Below, piece after piece: positions 12,401 through 21,937 of a stretch of 64,000 nt of DNA. How positions within the stretch are numbered: the stretch's first letter is position 1; each line of letters opens with the position of its first letter. The stretch comes from Halichondria panicea (taxonomy: Eukaryota; Porifera; Demospongiae; Suberitida; Halichondriidae), in assembly GCF_963675165.1 (NCBI RefSeq), contig NC_087390.1, forward strand, positions 6,292,319 to 6,356,318, in the 5' to 3' direction. The notes under the pieces were generated by a model, which was not told the origin of the DNA, did no database searches, and saw only the letters and a program-made list of their open reading frames with translations. The translations under genes and the position numbers were made by a program.

Positions 12401-15400
12401 GGCTAGCCTAACACCTGTAAGTTAGTACAGATGAAAAGTACACTATTGTAGTACATGCTGCTCAAAAATCAGACCTTAACTAATATAAAATCGAAAGTTG
12501 TATTCCTAACATATTTGCCACCAAAAAACAACAAAATGCAGTATTTCTCAGAACTTACTAGTAGCCCAGACTTCCGTTGAAGCTCAAAAGATGAGCAATA
12601 TACTCAGGTACATACACAACAAATTTCAGATCTTAACTCAAACAAATAAGCTACTTCTATTCCTAACATATTTTCGGAAGTACACATCTTCAGACAGCCA
12701 TTTTATACTAATGATGTCATGTGATGTAACAGGTGGTGGTCCAATGGAAGCGCCAATAGTTGAACTTTCAGTACCTGCACTCAAATAGATCATATCACTT
12801 TTACTTTAGAAGATATGCCACAAAATGTAAAAAATGTGTACCAAAAAAAAAAATCTACTCTCTTTGGTTGTTGCACTGTACATAATTATAGGCGTATTGT
12901 GTGGGCGTGTGCGTGTACTGTGCTGACTCTTTATATTTCGTTGAGTCTTATATGCACGAAGTATCAATTTTTGGGGTTATAATTATAATCAGCAATTGCT
13001 TGTTTTTAGAATGTTGTGTAGATTGTGGAGGTGCCCCATGTACACACACATGCAGCAGTGAGCTAGCTGTTTGAGTATCTTTGTAGCCCCTCCCACCTTG
13101 TGAGCGAAGGGACCAGGGGACTCCCCAAAATTGTCTTCACATAATATAGAGTATGCACAATTCTAAAAAGTATTCATTTTTCCTGGCATCTGGTTATAAC
13201 TAGATTACATATTCCAGTGCATGTTGCTTCGGGGGTTCCCCCACTTGGTTTTTTAATCATTTCACAATAGCAAGACTTTTTATCCCCAGTCTCATCGTAC
13301 AGAATCATAAGAGCAGGGCAGGTACTTAGTCCAGTGACCTCACAGCGGACGTCAGTGGTGTAGTAGCCCTGTATATACGTATTGTATATAATTATATGTG
13401 TAGAGTAGTATATTTCATGTTAGCATTGCTATAGAATATAAATTGGAATATGTATGAGAAACCTAACTTGCCTTGGCTTTTGTTGATAGAGAATTTGTGG
13501 AACACGTTGATACAGCCTCGCCACTATCAGTCGTATTTCTAGAGAATAAACAATCCACTGTATCCTGGTGACAGCTCAGTGTGTGTGGTGCAGAGCTGTT
13601 AGTGTTGGTGTTGACAGACGTATGGAAGATGCTTATCACAACTCCAAAGCCGACCGCTAGTACCACGAATGCAACAAACAGCACGGCGATTAGTATCCCT
13701 TGAACAATTAGGCAAGTCCGTTGTTTGTTATTACGGACATCATTTAGCTGTCGAGGATTGTCATCATTAGCTACCGGCTGATAGCCACCTGCTGCTGCTT
13801 GCATCAGTACTCTTGGTTCATCAGGTTGTCCCTGGGCTTCTGCTTCGTGATCCATTGCTAACTGTCCTAACAATAGTTGTGTATAGGGTCTAATTAAATG
13901 TCTTGTGTAACTCACGTCAAATGTGTAGTTACAGCTAGCTACTTGTTTAGTGGTTCACCCACTTTATATATTAATTAAGCATGTGGTTAGTGTGTACAGG
14001 GAAAGCACCATCTCACTGTTAGCTTTCATGTTGGGAACCCCTACACATGCGTAGGTCTAGCAGAACACCTGTTGTCCTTGCATCAAAGTATAAAGTGCGT
14101 ATGCATAGGTACACGTACATTATTCTAACCAAGGTTATACGTTCAAGTAGATCTCCCTCCCCTCATGTACAGTATACAGCTAGCAGCTAGCATAATTATA
14201 CGTGATATACAAACAAAGTACTTATTCTCTACTTGATCTGACATCTGGTTATAACTAGATTGCAAAGTCCAGTGCATATTATTCCAGGGGATAAGAACCC
14301 AGTCATTTCACAATAGCAAAACTTTTGATCTCCAGTGTTATTGTACAGTGTCGCAAAAGCTTGGCAGTAAGGCCCATTAGTGACCTCACAGCGGACGTCA
14401 GTTGTGTAGTAGTCCTGTGTTGTGTATAAAGTTCATGTAAATACTAGCTATTGGTTACCAAACTTGCCTTAGCATTCGTTGATAGAGGAGGTGTGTAACA
14501 CGATGCCTCAGTTTCGATGGTATGATTCTTCAAGAAGTGACAATTTGTGGTGTCCTGGTGACAGCTTAGGGTTTGGGCTGCAGAGCTTACATGCGAAAGA
14601 AAGATGCTTAGTACAACTCCAAAACTGAGTACCATTGCCAAGAATACAGCAAACATCGCAGCAATTAGTATAATTAAGCAGATGTGTAGTTTGTTGTAAC
14701 GACCATCATTTTGCAGTGGAGGATTGGCATCATTATGACCAGCTAGTCGCTGATAGCCTTCATCTGCTGGTACTCTTGGTTCATCAGGTTGTGGCTGGTC
14801 TTCTGCCTCGAGATCCATTTCTAGCAACAATATATAGCTGTGTAGGGTCTCATTAAATGTCTATTCAGCAGGGAAACTATACCTCAGGCCATACTGCATG
14901 GGTCTTGGTAGGAATGCACTGGGCACACACACACCACACACACGCCCCCTCCGTGTAGGGTTTCCTGTAATGTTGTGTAGATGCCCCATACACACACATC
15001 AGGGCTAGCTGTTTGACTGTCTTTGTTAATAGGCCCTGGAAAATTATTACTTTTAAGCACAGCCTTAGCCTAAATTTAGCCTATTATGCTGGGGAAGTTT
15101 TAGTTGTATTTTCAGTATCATTTGCGTAGAGTGATATTCAAGGAGTTTTACTCCATCCCACCCACACACACGCCCCCTCCACAGATGGCACAGTGCTAGG
15201 TGTGATTCTGGACTCGGCTTCAGAAGAGGAAATTGCACAATTTGACTCACTACTATCTGAACTAGGTACGCTAAAGGTCAAGGAGACCTCAGAAGAAAAA
15301 GGGGGGCAGGAAGTGGGTATGTCTGAAGGGGCGGAGTCTCAATGGGGAAGCACGGTCGCTGGAGTAAGATAAATAATTATAAGATCTAATGATTTATTTT

Positions 15401-18400
15401 GGCCACCCCTCACTCCGCAGAAAATTGACAAAGGTGTTAGCTGGGTTTCTATTAAGATAGCCCAGGGCACTGAGGCTGCTGGCAATCTCATCTCCAAGGT
15501 AACCAACCATGCAGTATGCATTTAATTAGTTTGCACAAGTACATGTGCTTAAATGACAAATGCCTTTTGCACGTTCAACAGATAATTATGTTGACCATAA
15601 TTATTAAATTGTGTTTCATAAAGTGATGTAACTAAAAATCTATAGTAAAGGAAATAAATATCTATACACATTCATAGTACAGTTTGACGACAGGAACGCC
15701 ATTTAACAATTCCTCTTGTTTCAACTTCCGGTACTCTTCCGTGGTGATCACCAGTTTACTGCATGTCCGTGTCTCCTGACCGCCATCATCAACCAGCTCC
15801 AAGCACATTCTCACCCTCTCACACTCACTCAGTGTGAGAGGTAAGGCATTCTGTTTCTTTGCTTCTAATAATGACTGGAGGTTTGTTAACCTAGCTGTTA
15901 ACTGACTTGTCAGACTATCGGCTTGGCTTTGCTGCATTGCCCTGAGGAGAGACTCCAAGGTATTGTTGTTGTTTAGTGAAGTGTTTTGACTCATTAGTAG
16001 CGTAACTTCTTCTTCAAGCTCCTGTAAGCCCGCATCCAGTGTGTCTGTCTTGTTGCTAAGCAGTTCCACTTTGTTTATAAGCTCTTGATTTTGCGAGAAC
16101 AAACTCAAAGTCTGTATATAAATCAAACTAAACTGATTCGAGGCTTCGACAATCTTTTGTTCCAACTTCATATCGAATCGTAGCCGGTCTTGTTCGGCAT
16201 TATACAACAGCTGAGCATTTTCAGCCACCATTATGCCCACCCTCCCTTCAAGGTTTTTTATCCTCTGGTCATGTGATGCTACAATTCCGATTAATACTAT
16301 GAGTATCAGCAGGGCTACAGCAAACATCACCATAGCAATCACAATCAGTACACAGTACTGTGTTTTGTTGAGAGGCCGGAAACAAGGCGAAATTTCGAGA
16401 GCTCCACATATCGTGTCTGGTTTGTCCTCAGCTGTCTCTGTTAGTTTATCATCGAGATCTTCTGAGGCCATTTCTTTATCCATTGGATCTCCGACTGTAA
16501 TCTCAACTGATGAGTCACTTCTTATTATATTCAGCTTCTTTTCTGCACTCATTCTACGTGCACTAAATCTCTCTCTGTGTTATTCTCTATTCTCTACGCA
16601 TGCACTGTCTTAGTAGTAGCACTAAGACTGCTGCATAGGAATGTTGGCACTATTGCAGTGTGTTAATTTGCTGTTGAGTATCTAGTTAGCAACGTCTGTT
16701 TGATCTAGCTATCTAGTCTGGGCTACATGCACTGCATGCATATACTGATATTATAGCTATAGTTTCTCTGTATAGGATGTAGACTGGGCTACACTGCACA
16801 TGTATAGTTATTCCTGTGGCTAGTTTCTTTGTATTTCGCAGGATAGTGCTATAATTTGGCTTCAGTAGACATTCGTTGCATGGTAGTTAATTGTGGAATG
16901 CTTTTAGTGTTTGGTTACATGCATTCACAAGAAAGATGGTACATGATTTAATTATGAATCTATAGCTTCACCATAATTATAAAGATGCTGGTATTGACAT
17001 GATGTGGCGTGCTATAGAGCTATAACTGCATCACAGTGTGTGTGGTGTGGGTGTGTGTGTGTGTGTTGTGTGAGTTGTGATCGATCTACTGTACACTATA
17101 TGTGTGGGAGTATATCATGCAATGAGCAATGCATGCAATTATGTGATTGGTTGCTATGTTAGTTGGAATAGAACTGAAATATGATACTTCTGAGAAAACA
17201 TCAACACGTTGCCCACATCATAACACAAGTGCACTACCTCATTAATTTATTTCTTAACACAGTCTATAATTACACATATTGCTGCATGTACAACAACTCC
17301 AGCTCTTCCCACACACACACACACACACGCCCACACACATACGTAGGGTGCCAACAAACTTCGTGAAAAAATCGAACCAAATGAAAAGCCGACAGAAATT
17401 CCTGAGTCAGTCCAGAAAGGTGTTCATTACACACGCAAGGCTACTGGCTATGTGGTCGGTGTTAGTGATTATCTGATGGTATCTCTGGCTAAACTGACAG
17501 TGAAGGTTGGCAGGGAGGCTGGTAAAGTCGTGGCCAACTCTGATGTAAGGACATATGCACGTACATGTATAATGTGTGTGTGTGTACATGTGAGGTAGTC
17601 ATATGGTCGACTGCACTCTTCATAATTATGAAGTATTAGCATCAACCAACCTGAAATAATCCTCTGTACGTGCATCCAATTAAGACATGTATTAGTAGCA
17701 TTCTGCTGTGTTATGTGGTGTGTGGTTGTCCATGCATGCAATACTGGATTGATAATTACGTAAGTTTTCATGTGCTCCAGATGGTTAAGAACGCAGACAT
17801 CCACCCTCAGGCTAAAGAGGCCTGGAAGGTCACTAAGTCCGGCCTCAAAGGTACACAAATTAATGTACAATATCAAATTTGAAATTGTCTGTTTTTCAAT
17901 ATTTTATAGGAGCAGCATCGATGTTTGTTGATTTAGAGCAAGGTGCAGTGGCTGTAGTGAAGTCCGTGGGACAGGAGACCTCTCAAACCGTGGGGCACAA
18001 GTACGGAGAAGATGCTGGTCATGTGACTAAGGACTCAATGGCTGCTGCCTCTGACGCTGCAATACTAGCCGGGGTGAGTGATGTGTGTGTGTGTGTGTGT
18101 GGGGGGGGGGGGGGGTGTGTGCATGTACTGTGTGTGCGTACAGGTGTGTTTGCCATAATTATTGTATACATGCAGCATTACTGAGCCAGCTCTAGACTTT
18201 TGGGGGCCAAAAAAACAGAGACCCAAAATTAATGGACCCATTTTTGTAAATCATTGTTTGGAACCTAAGTTATGCCCATGCACTGTTGTTATGCATTGCT
18301 ATTTATACTTGTACGTCTATACTTTAAGCCATTTACAAGTTGGTAAGCTTAATTGTAGCAGGTATTTACCCGCCCCCCCCACACACACACACACACGCAT

Positions 18401-18525
18401 ACACCCCACACACACAGACGTACTGGAGCTGGAAGACATGGGGCATTCGTTTCGTAGGCAAAGTCGGTGAAGTAATGGCCAAAGAATCGCGAGAAAAGAA
18501 AGACAAACTTCAAAACAGCAAATAG
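489..18525 (+). CDS. SPART: Spartin (MIT plus senescence domain), ten exons
   Basis: Spartin is a lipid-droplet and endosome protein of animals: an N-terminal MIT domain binds ESCRT-III tails and a C-terminal senescence domain acts at lipid droplets. Exons inferred here: 489-646, 855-1025, 1129-1313, 1542-1754, 15185-15363, 15421-15498, 17347-17544, 17781-17850, 17910-18073, 18418-18525. All have GT-AG borders and phases agree, giving 507 residues (human is 666). Exons 1-3 give the MIT three-helix block (TRLALGQSYFDKAKQYIADA). Exon 4 gives the middle domain with PPAFLQCGGFVYPLV and MYMFPEL. Exons 6-10 give the senescence domain (KIDKGVSWVSIKIAQG, GANKLREKIEPNEKP, HKYGEDAGHVTKDS), closely matching human spartin. 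The length is reduced mainly between the domains. Oddity: intron 4 is 13.4 kb against ~100-220 bp for introns 1-3, and holds nine antisense genes; intron 6 holds another. The protein has a basic end (REKKDKLQNSK). Confidence 0.92.
2177..2818 (-). CDS. Family A1: small type II membrane protein, Cys-rich head
   Basis: I know no named family for this. Two exons, 2818-2486 and 2362-2177, make 172 residues. The N-terminal ~47 residues are hydrophilic, with YQLL (Tyr26) and SSYPQL (Tyr34); the latter fits the ITIM pattern S-x-Y-x-x-L. Residues ~49-72 are a single membrane span followed by the external part, so the topology is type II by the positive-inside rule (NNRLRN before the span). Cysteines lie at SCVF and LCFT before the intron, then PNCFA, SCDCEM, TCTCN and TRC in exon 2. 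Exon 2 opens DYYTTD and ends VVTTRC, like its neighbours. The intron is phase 0, 123 nt, a multiple of three and stop-free, so unspliced message would still read through. Confidence 0.75.
   Translation of the reverse strand: MSHKAARQADLEPGVSVQSTQSVESYQLLSGSSYPQLDNGRYNNRLRNCLIIQGILIGLLIIAVFVLCVGVVSNGALITSNNNKESCVFSAVGGDQTKTLCFTNYLPTNATVCLVSCIYNPIQQLYILYSARNVCVILTSVSGYHQTFVSPQDYYTTDGPNCFATAILYNGTSDTGHKKSCDCEMKKLDSSVTGTTITCTCNNVVTTRCRVVL
3448..4180 (-). CDS. Family A2: type II membrane protein with three tail tyrosines
   Basis: Exons 4180-3770 and 3651-3448, phase-0 intron of 118 nt, 204 residues. An upstream in-frame ATG at 4189 exists, but MSYRAERQ at 4180 aligns with the A1 start MSHKAARQ, so I chose that. 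The tail carries YQRI (22), YQRI (30) and YLPL (38). The membrane span is ~52-77. The head has CIQDTANC and a third cysteine in SPCTTNSLS before the intron. Exon 2 then gives DYYTTDVRC, SSCRA, SCNCE, TCTGLC and VITRC. Function unknown; the gene is the best template for family A. Confidence 0.8.
4561..4685. mobile_element. Small palindromic MITE-like element
   Basis: Arms 4561-4592 (aatacaggtttattgtctaa...) and 4654-4685 are exact or near-exact reverse complements, and inner parts pair again (cactattttag / ctaaaatagtg). There is no coding content. It lies between genes A2 and A3. Confidence 0.7.
4822..6374 (-). CDS. Family A3: type II membrane protein with hexapeptide-repeat tail
   Basis: Exons 6374-5451 (an alternative ATG lies at 6383) and 5022-4822. 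The cytoplasmic tail starts with three YxxPhi sites (NYQQV, VNYQVV, GYNAL), of which VNYQVV fits the ITIM pattern. Then come ~29 tandem hexapeptides of the type ANGPHA / ANVQQP / ANRPHA, then a basic patch, a membrane span (SCVIFVVSAATLVLVLVIV) and an Asn-Thr-rich, N-glycosylation-prone stalk. Head cysteines: SCYSNATYC, ECKASC before the intron; VRC, SCRA, CYCEM, LCSGQC, TKC after. The donor is AAG|GCAAGT, a GC-AG intron, the only choice that keeps the family's phase 0. The intron (5450-5023) carries a MITE. One Tyr of the DYYTTD start is lost (GYTTD). Confidence 0.75.
5090..5384. mobile_element. Palindromic MITE with TA target duplication
   Basis: The left end is TA|CAGTAGAGGCCAAAATAAAG and the right end is CTTTATTTTGGCCTCCACTG|TA, so ~30-bp inverted ends are flanked by TA on both sides, as for Tc1/mariner/pogo-type MITEs. 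It is 295 bp with no ORF, inserted in the A3 intron. Confidence 0.75.
5755..6285 (-). repeat. 18-bp coding minisatellite in A3
   Basis: About 29 imperfect copies of an 18-bp unit (gttggctgcatgtggtcc on the plus strand) encode the hexapeptide tail of A3. The variants GP, RP, VP and VQQP occur in patchy higher-order order, for example a block with ctgttgtacg units recurs at ~5880-5925 and ~5970-6020. Length is probably polymorphic. Confidence 0.85.
6366..6475. repeat. 55-bp tandem duplication at A3 5' end
   Basis: The block agatgccatgtctttcacaa... to ...gtcaaatgcct occurs twice in direct succession (6366-6420 and 6421-6475). The first copy covers the A3 start codon and the second lies just upstream, so it duplicates the start region and its 5' untranslated context. 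Confidence 0.85.
6585..6790 (-). pseudogene. Family A exon-1 fragment and inverted spacer copy
   Basis: Positions ~6663-6763 closely match the first-exon start of A2 (4085-4180), including the Tyr repeats and MSYRAARQGEPEVE, but no membrane span or second exon follows. Positions ~6590-6662 are an inverted copy of 3113-3185 (gcaaattccaagcttgtgac). This is a broken duplicate, not a gene. Confidence 0.7.
7236..7943 (-). CDS. Family A4: type II membrane protein, acidic tail
   Basis: Exons 7943-7566 and 7427-7236 with a phase-0 GT-AG intron of 138 nt, 189 residues. The tail is acidic, lacks tyrosine motifs and has a dileucine-like EDEPLLV. Then KRRNYLIAVV enters a membrane span of ~22 residues. 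The stalk is Asn/Ser rich (NNNNS, NNNSS). Head cysteines: KCHKNTTSC and PCNTDS before the intron; QC, FCRA, LC, CQCHM, PCSGEC and TRC after. Exon 2 starts GYNTTSVQC, a variant of GYYTTDVRC. It is the only intact copy without tail tyrosines besides A5 and A6. Confidence 0.75.
7944..8601. other. Spacer between A4 and A5, no gene
   Basis: AT-rich sequence with a partial spacer module near 8060-8095 (gagccaggggaaacacctgggactccc). Positions ~8500-8560 (gcagtaacttcagagcta ... atgcctctatcctaatgtgc) recur at ~9530-9585, marking the A5/A6 duplication. Nothing else recognised. Confidence 0.6.
8602..9178 (-). CDS. Family A5: short-tail type II membrane protein
   Basis: Exons 9178-8927 and 8823-8602 (phase-0 intron of 103 nt), 157 residues. 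An in-frame ATG at 9247 is possible, but MGTDETSKL at 9178 aligns with the A6 start MGTNETTPL. The tail is short with no tyrosine motif. The membrane span is ~29-52 (YLLPVMVAVIALVVTALTAT). Head: CYQNLANC, FTC, then GYYTTDIRC, TCWCQ, KCWIVVTRC. The cysteine plan is the family one. A5 and A6 form their own subgroup with exon 2 a little longer (74-77 codons). Confidence 0.8.
9614..10242 (-). CDS. Family A6: short-tail type II membrane protein
   Basis: Exons 10242-9991 and 9844-9614, phase-0 intron of 146 nt, 160 residues. The span and stalk are nearly identical to A5 (SKYLLPVMVVVIALVVTALTAT). Head: CYQNLASC, SSC, then DYYNTDIRC, QCWCQ, KCWIVVTRC, with a four-residue extended end (EYIAI). It is a local tandem duplicate of A5 about 1 kb away; the intron has gained a hairpin-like segment (gctacgcctcgaggc). 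Confidence 0.8.
10458..11342 (-). pseudogene. Family A7: frameshifted or mis-assembled copy
   Basis: Exon 2 (10655-10458) is intact: GYYTTDVRC, KC, SCHC, SCITGTC, VITRC. Exon 1 ends at 10915 (AATGCAACG|GTATAT) and codes a span and a head half with SCHQETASC and NCATS. Its start is MSLERRPLYNPN at 11342, but this frame meets TAG near 11247. The remaining tail (GGYQQAPEVGNN onwards) continues in another frame. One single-base shift near 11245-11260 separates them. It is either a pseudogene or a sequence error; everything downstream is well kept. Confidence 0.65.
11395..11580. repeat. Duplicated upstream module of A7 (pair of 13960-14145)
   Basis: About 180 bp (tgtgtacagggaaagcaccatctcac ... 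aaagtgcgtatgc ... cgtacattattct) lies just upstream of A7 and again at 13960-14145 just upstream of A8, with few differences. It is likely a co-duplicated 5' flank that could hold shared promoter signals. Confidence 0.75.
11634..12882. mobile_element. 1.25-kb foldback element, non-coding
   Basis: The ends are TA|TGTACAGTGCAACAACCAAAG and its reverse complement, followed by TA. The arms stay complementary for ~500 bp on each side (for example ggtggtggtccaatggaagc on the right matches the left arm). Only ~12180-12340 in the centre is unpaired. No transposase frame is seen; short ORFs in the two arms are mirror images of one another. It is a large non-autonomous foldback or MITE with a TA target duplication. 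Similarity between the arms is high, so it is fairly young or maintained by conversion. Confidence 0.85.
13174..13855 (-). CDS. Family A8: type II membrane protein, GC-AG intron
   Basis: Exons 13855-13472 and 13368-13174, 192 residues. MDHEAEAQGQPDEPRV was chosen as start because it aligns with A9 MDLEAEDQPQPDEPRV. The tail has YQPV (Tyr25). The span is ~49-75. Head: SCHQDTVDC, STCSTNSLS, then GYYTTDVRC, TCPA, SCYCEM, TCTGIC, VITRC. The donor is AAG|GCAAGT, a GC-AG intron of 103 nt; the next GT would break the frame. Confidence 0.8.
14229..14818 (-). CDS. Family A9: type II membrane protein, 53-nt GC-AG intron
   Basis: Exons 14818-14468 and 14414-14229, 178 residues. The tail has YQRL (Tyr22). 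The span is ~47-72. Head: SCHQDTTNC, SCYTPPLS, then DYYTTDVRC, YCQA, FCYCEM, ICTGLC, VITRC. The intron is only 53 nt and starts GCAAGT, as in A3 and A8. It is a sister copy of A8. Confidence 0.8.
15662..16552 (-). CDS. Intronless type II coiled-coil membrane protein in spartin intron 6
   Basis: A single 296-residue frame, unspliced. The N-terminal ~60 residues are acidic and cytoplasmic, followed by one membrane span (QYCVLIVIAMVMFAVALLILIVLIGIV, residues ~65-91). A long heptad-rich coiled coil (~95-245: RIKNLEGRVGIMVAENAQLL, LQELEEEVTLL) comes next, then a C-terminal globular part with CERVRMC and TCSKLVITTEEY. TCSKLVIT recalls the CNLVITRC end of family A, so a distant relation is possible but unproven. 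It differs from family A in having no intron, a long stalk and few cysteines. Function unknown. Confidence 0.8.
   Translation of the reverse strand: MSAEKKLNIIRSDSSVEITVGDPMDKEMASEDLDDKLTETAEDKPDTICGALEISPCFRPLNKTQYCVLIVIAMVMFAVALLILIVLIGIVASHDQRIKNLEGRVGIMVAENAQLLYNAEQDRLRFDMKLEQKIVEASNQFSLIYIQTLSLFSQNQELINKVELLSNKTDTLDAGLQELEEEVTLLMSQNTSLNNNNTLESLLRAMQQSQADSLTSQLTARLTNLQSLLEAKKQNALPLTLSECERVRMCLELVDDGGQETRTCSKLVITTEEYRKLKQEELLNGVPVVKLYYECV
16553..17346. other. Rest of spartin intron 6, no gene
   Basis: AT-rich sequence with (TG)n at ~17036-17066 and (CA)n at ~17311-17338 before the exon 7 acceptor. The first ~100 bases presumably hold the promoter of the antisense coiled-coil gene. Confidence 0.5.
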
Positions 18526-18796
18526 ACAGTTTAATTATGTAATTATTATCAAGAACATTAGACCTGCGTTAATTGTTATTAATTTGCCTCTGTGCATTTT
18601 TTATCTCTCTTCAAAAACAGTCGCTATAATTATTCTGCATGTTCACATGCAGAATTACCTCGGGGTCAGGCCCGCAGATATTACTAATAACCTCATAATT
18701 CCGCCGCCTTCCTCATGAGGGCGGCTATTGTATAAACTACTATCCATTGACGATCCGTACCTACTCTACACACAGCACACGTTAGGAAGGTTTATG

Positions 18797-21671
<2,875 letters not shown>

Positions 21672-21937
21672 TCGCTCCTAAGAGAGAGAGTGGGCAGAGA
21701 AATGAACTTATTGAACTCTGTATTAATTAGTTATAATTATGACACTATGTACGTATAATCATTGCTTATTCAACTGTATTTCAATCATGATGAATTTGCA
21801 TTATTATTCACATTAATTCTCAATCAATACGACTACATTACAGTTCACTCTACGTATAATTAAACTAGCTAGCTAGGGGATAAAAATGTTATGACAGTTC
21901 ATAATTATATAAAATGTCTCAGATCGAGTCTTTAGCT

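Larger units (their letters stand above)
1755..15184 (+). other. Giant spartin intron 4 hosting antisense gene cluster
   Basis: The intron begins gtgagtactg after GAA G and ends cccctccacag before exon 5. It contains the nine family A genes on the minus strand, three palindromic elements and repeated spacers. Positions 1755-2176 are unique AT-rich sequence without a gene. Between genes a spacer module recurs (gttgt-gagatgccccat, cacacaca, agctagctgt, tagcccctcccacc, ccagggactcccc) at ~3283-3385, 4447-4535, 6990-7072, 13010-13125 and, in part, 14950-15030. This suggests that gene plus spacer duplicated together. Confidence 0.85.

Noticed and set aside
11727-12788. Two similar ~65-residue frames facing each other
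   Set aside because: They are the same sequence in the two arms of the foldback element, with no known domain.
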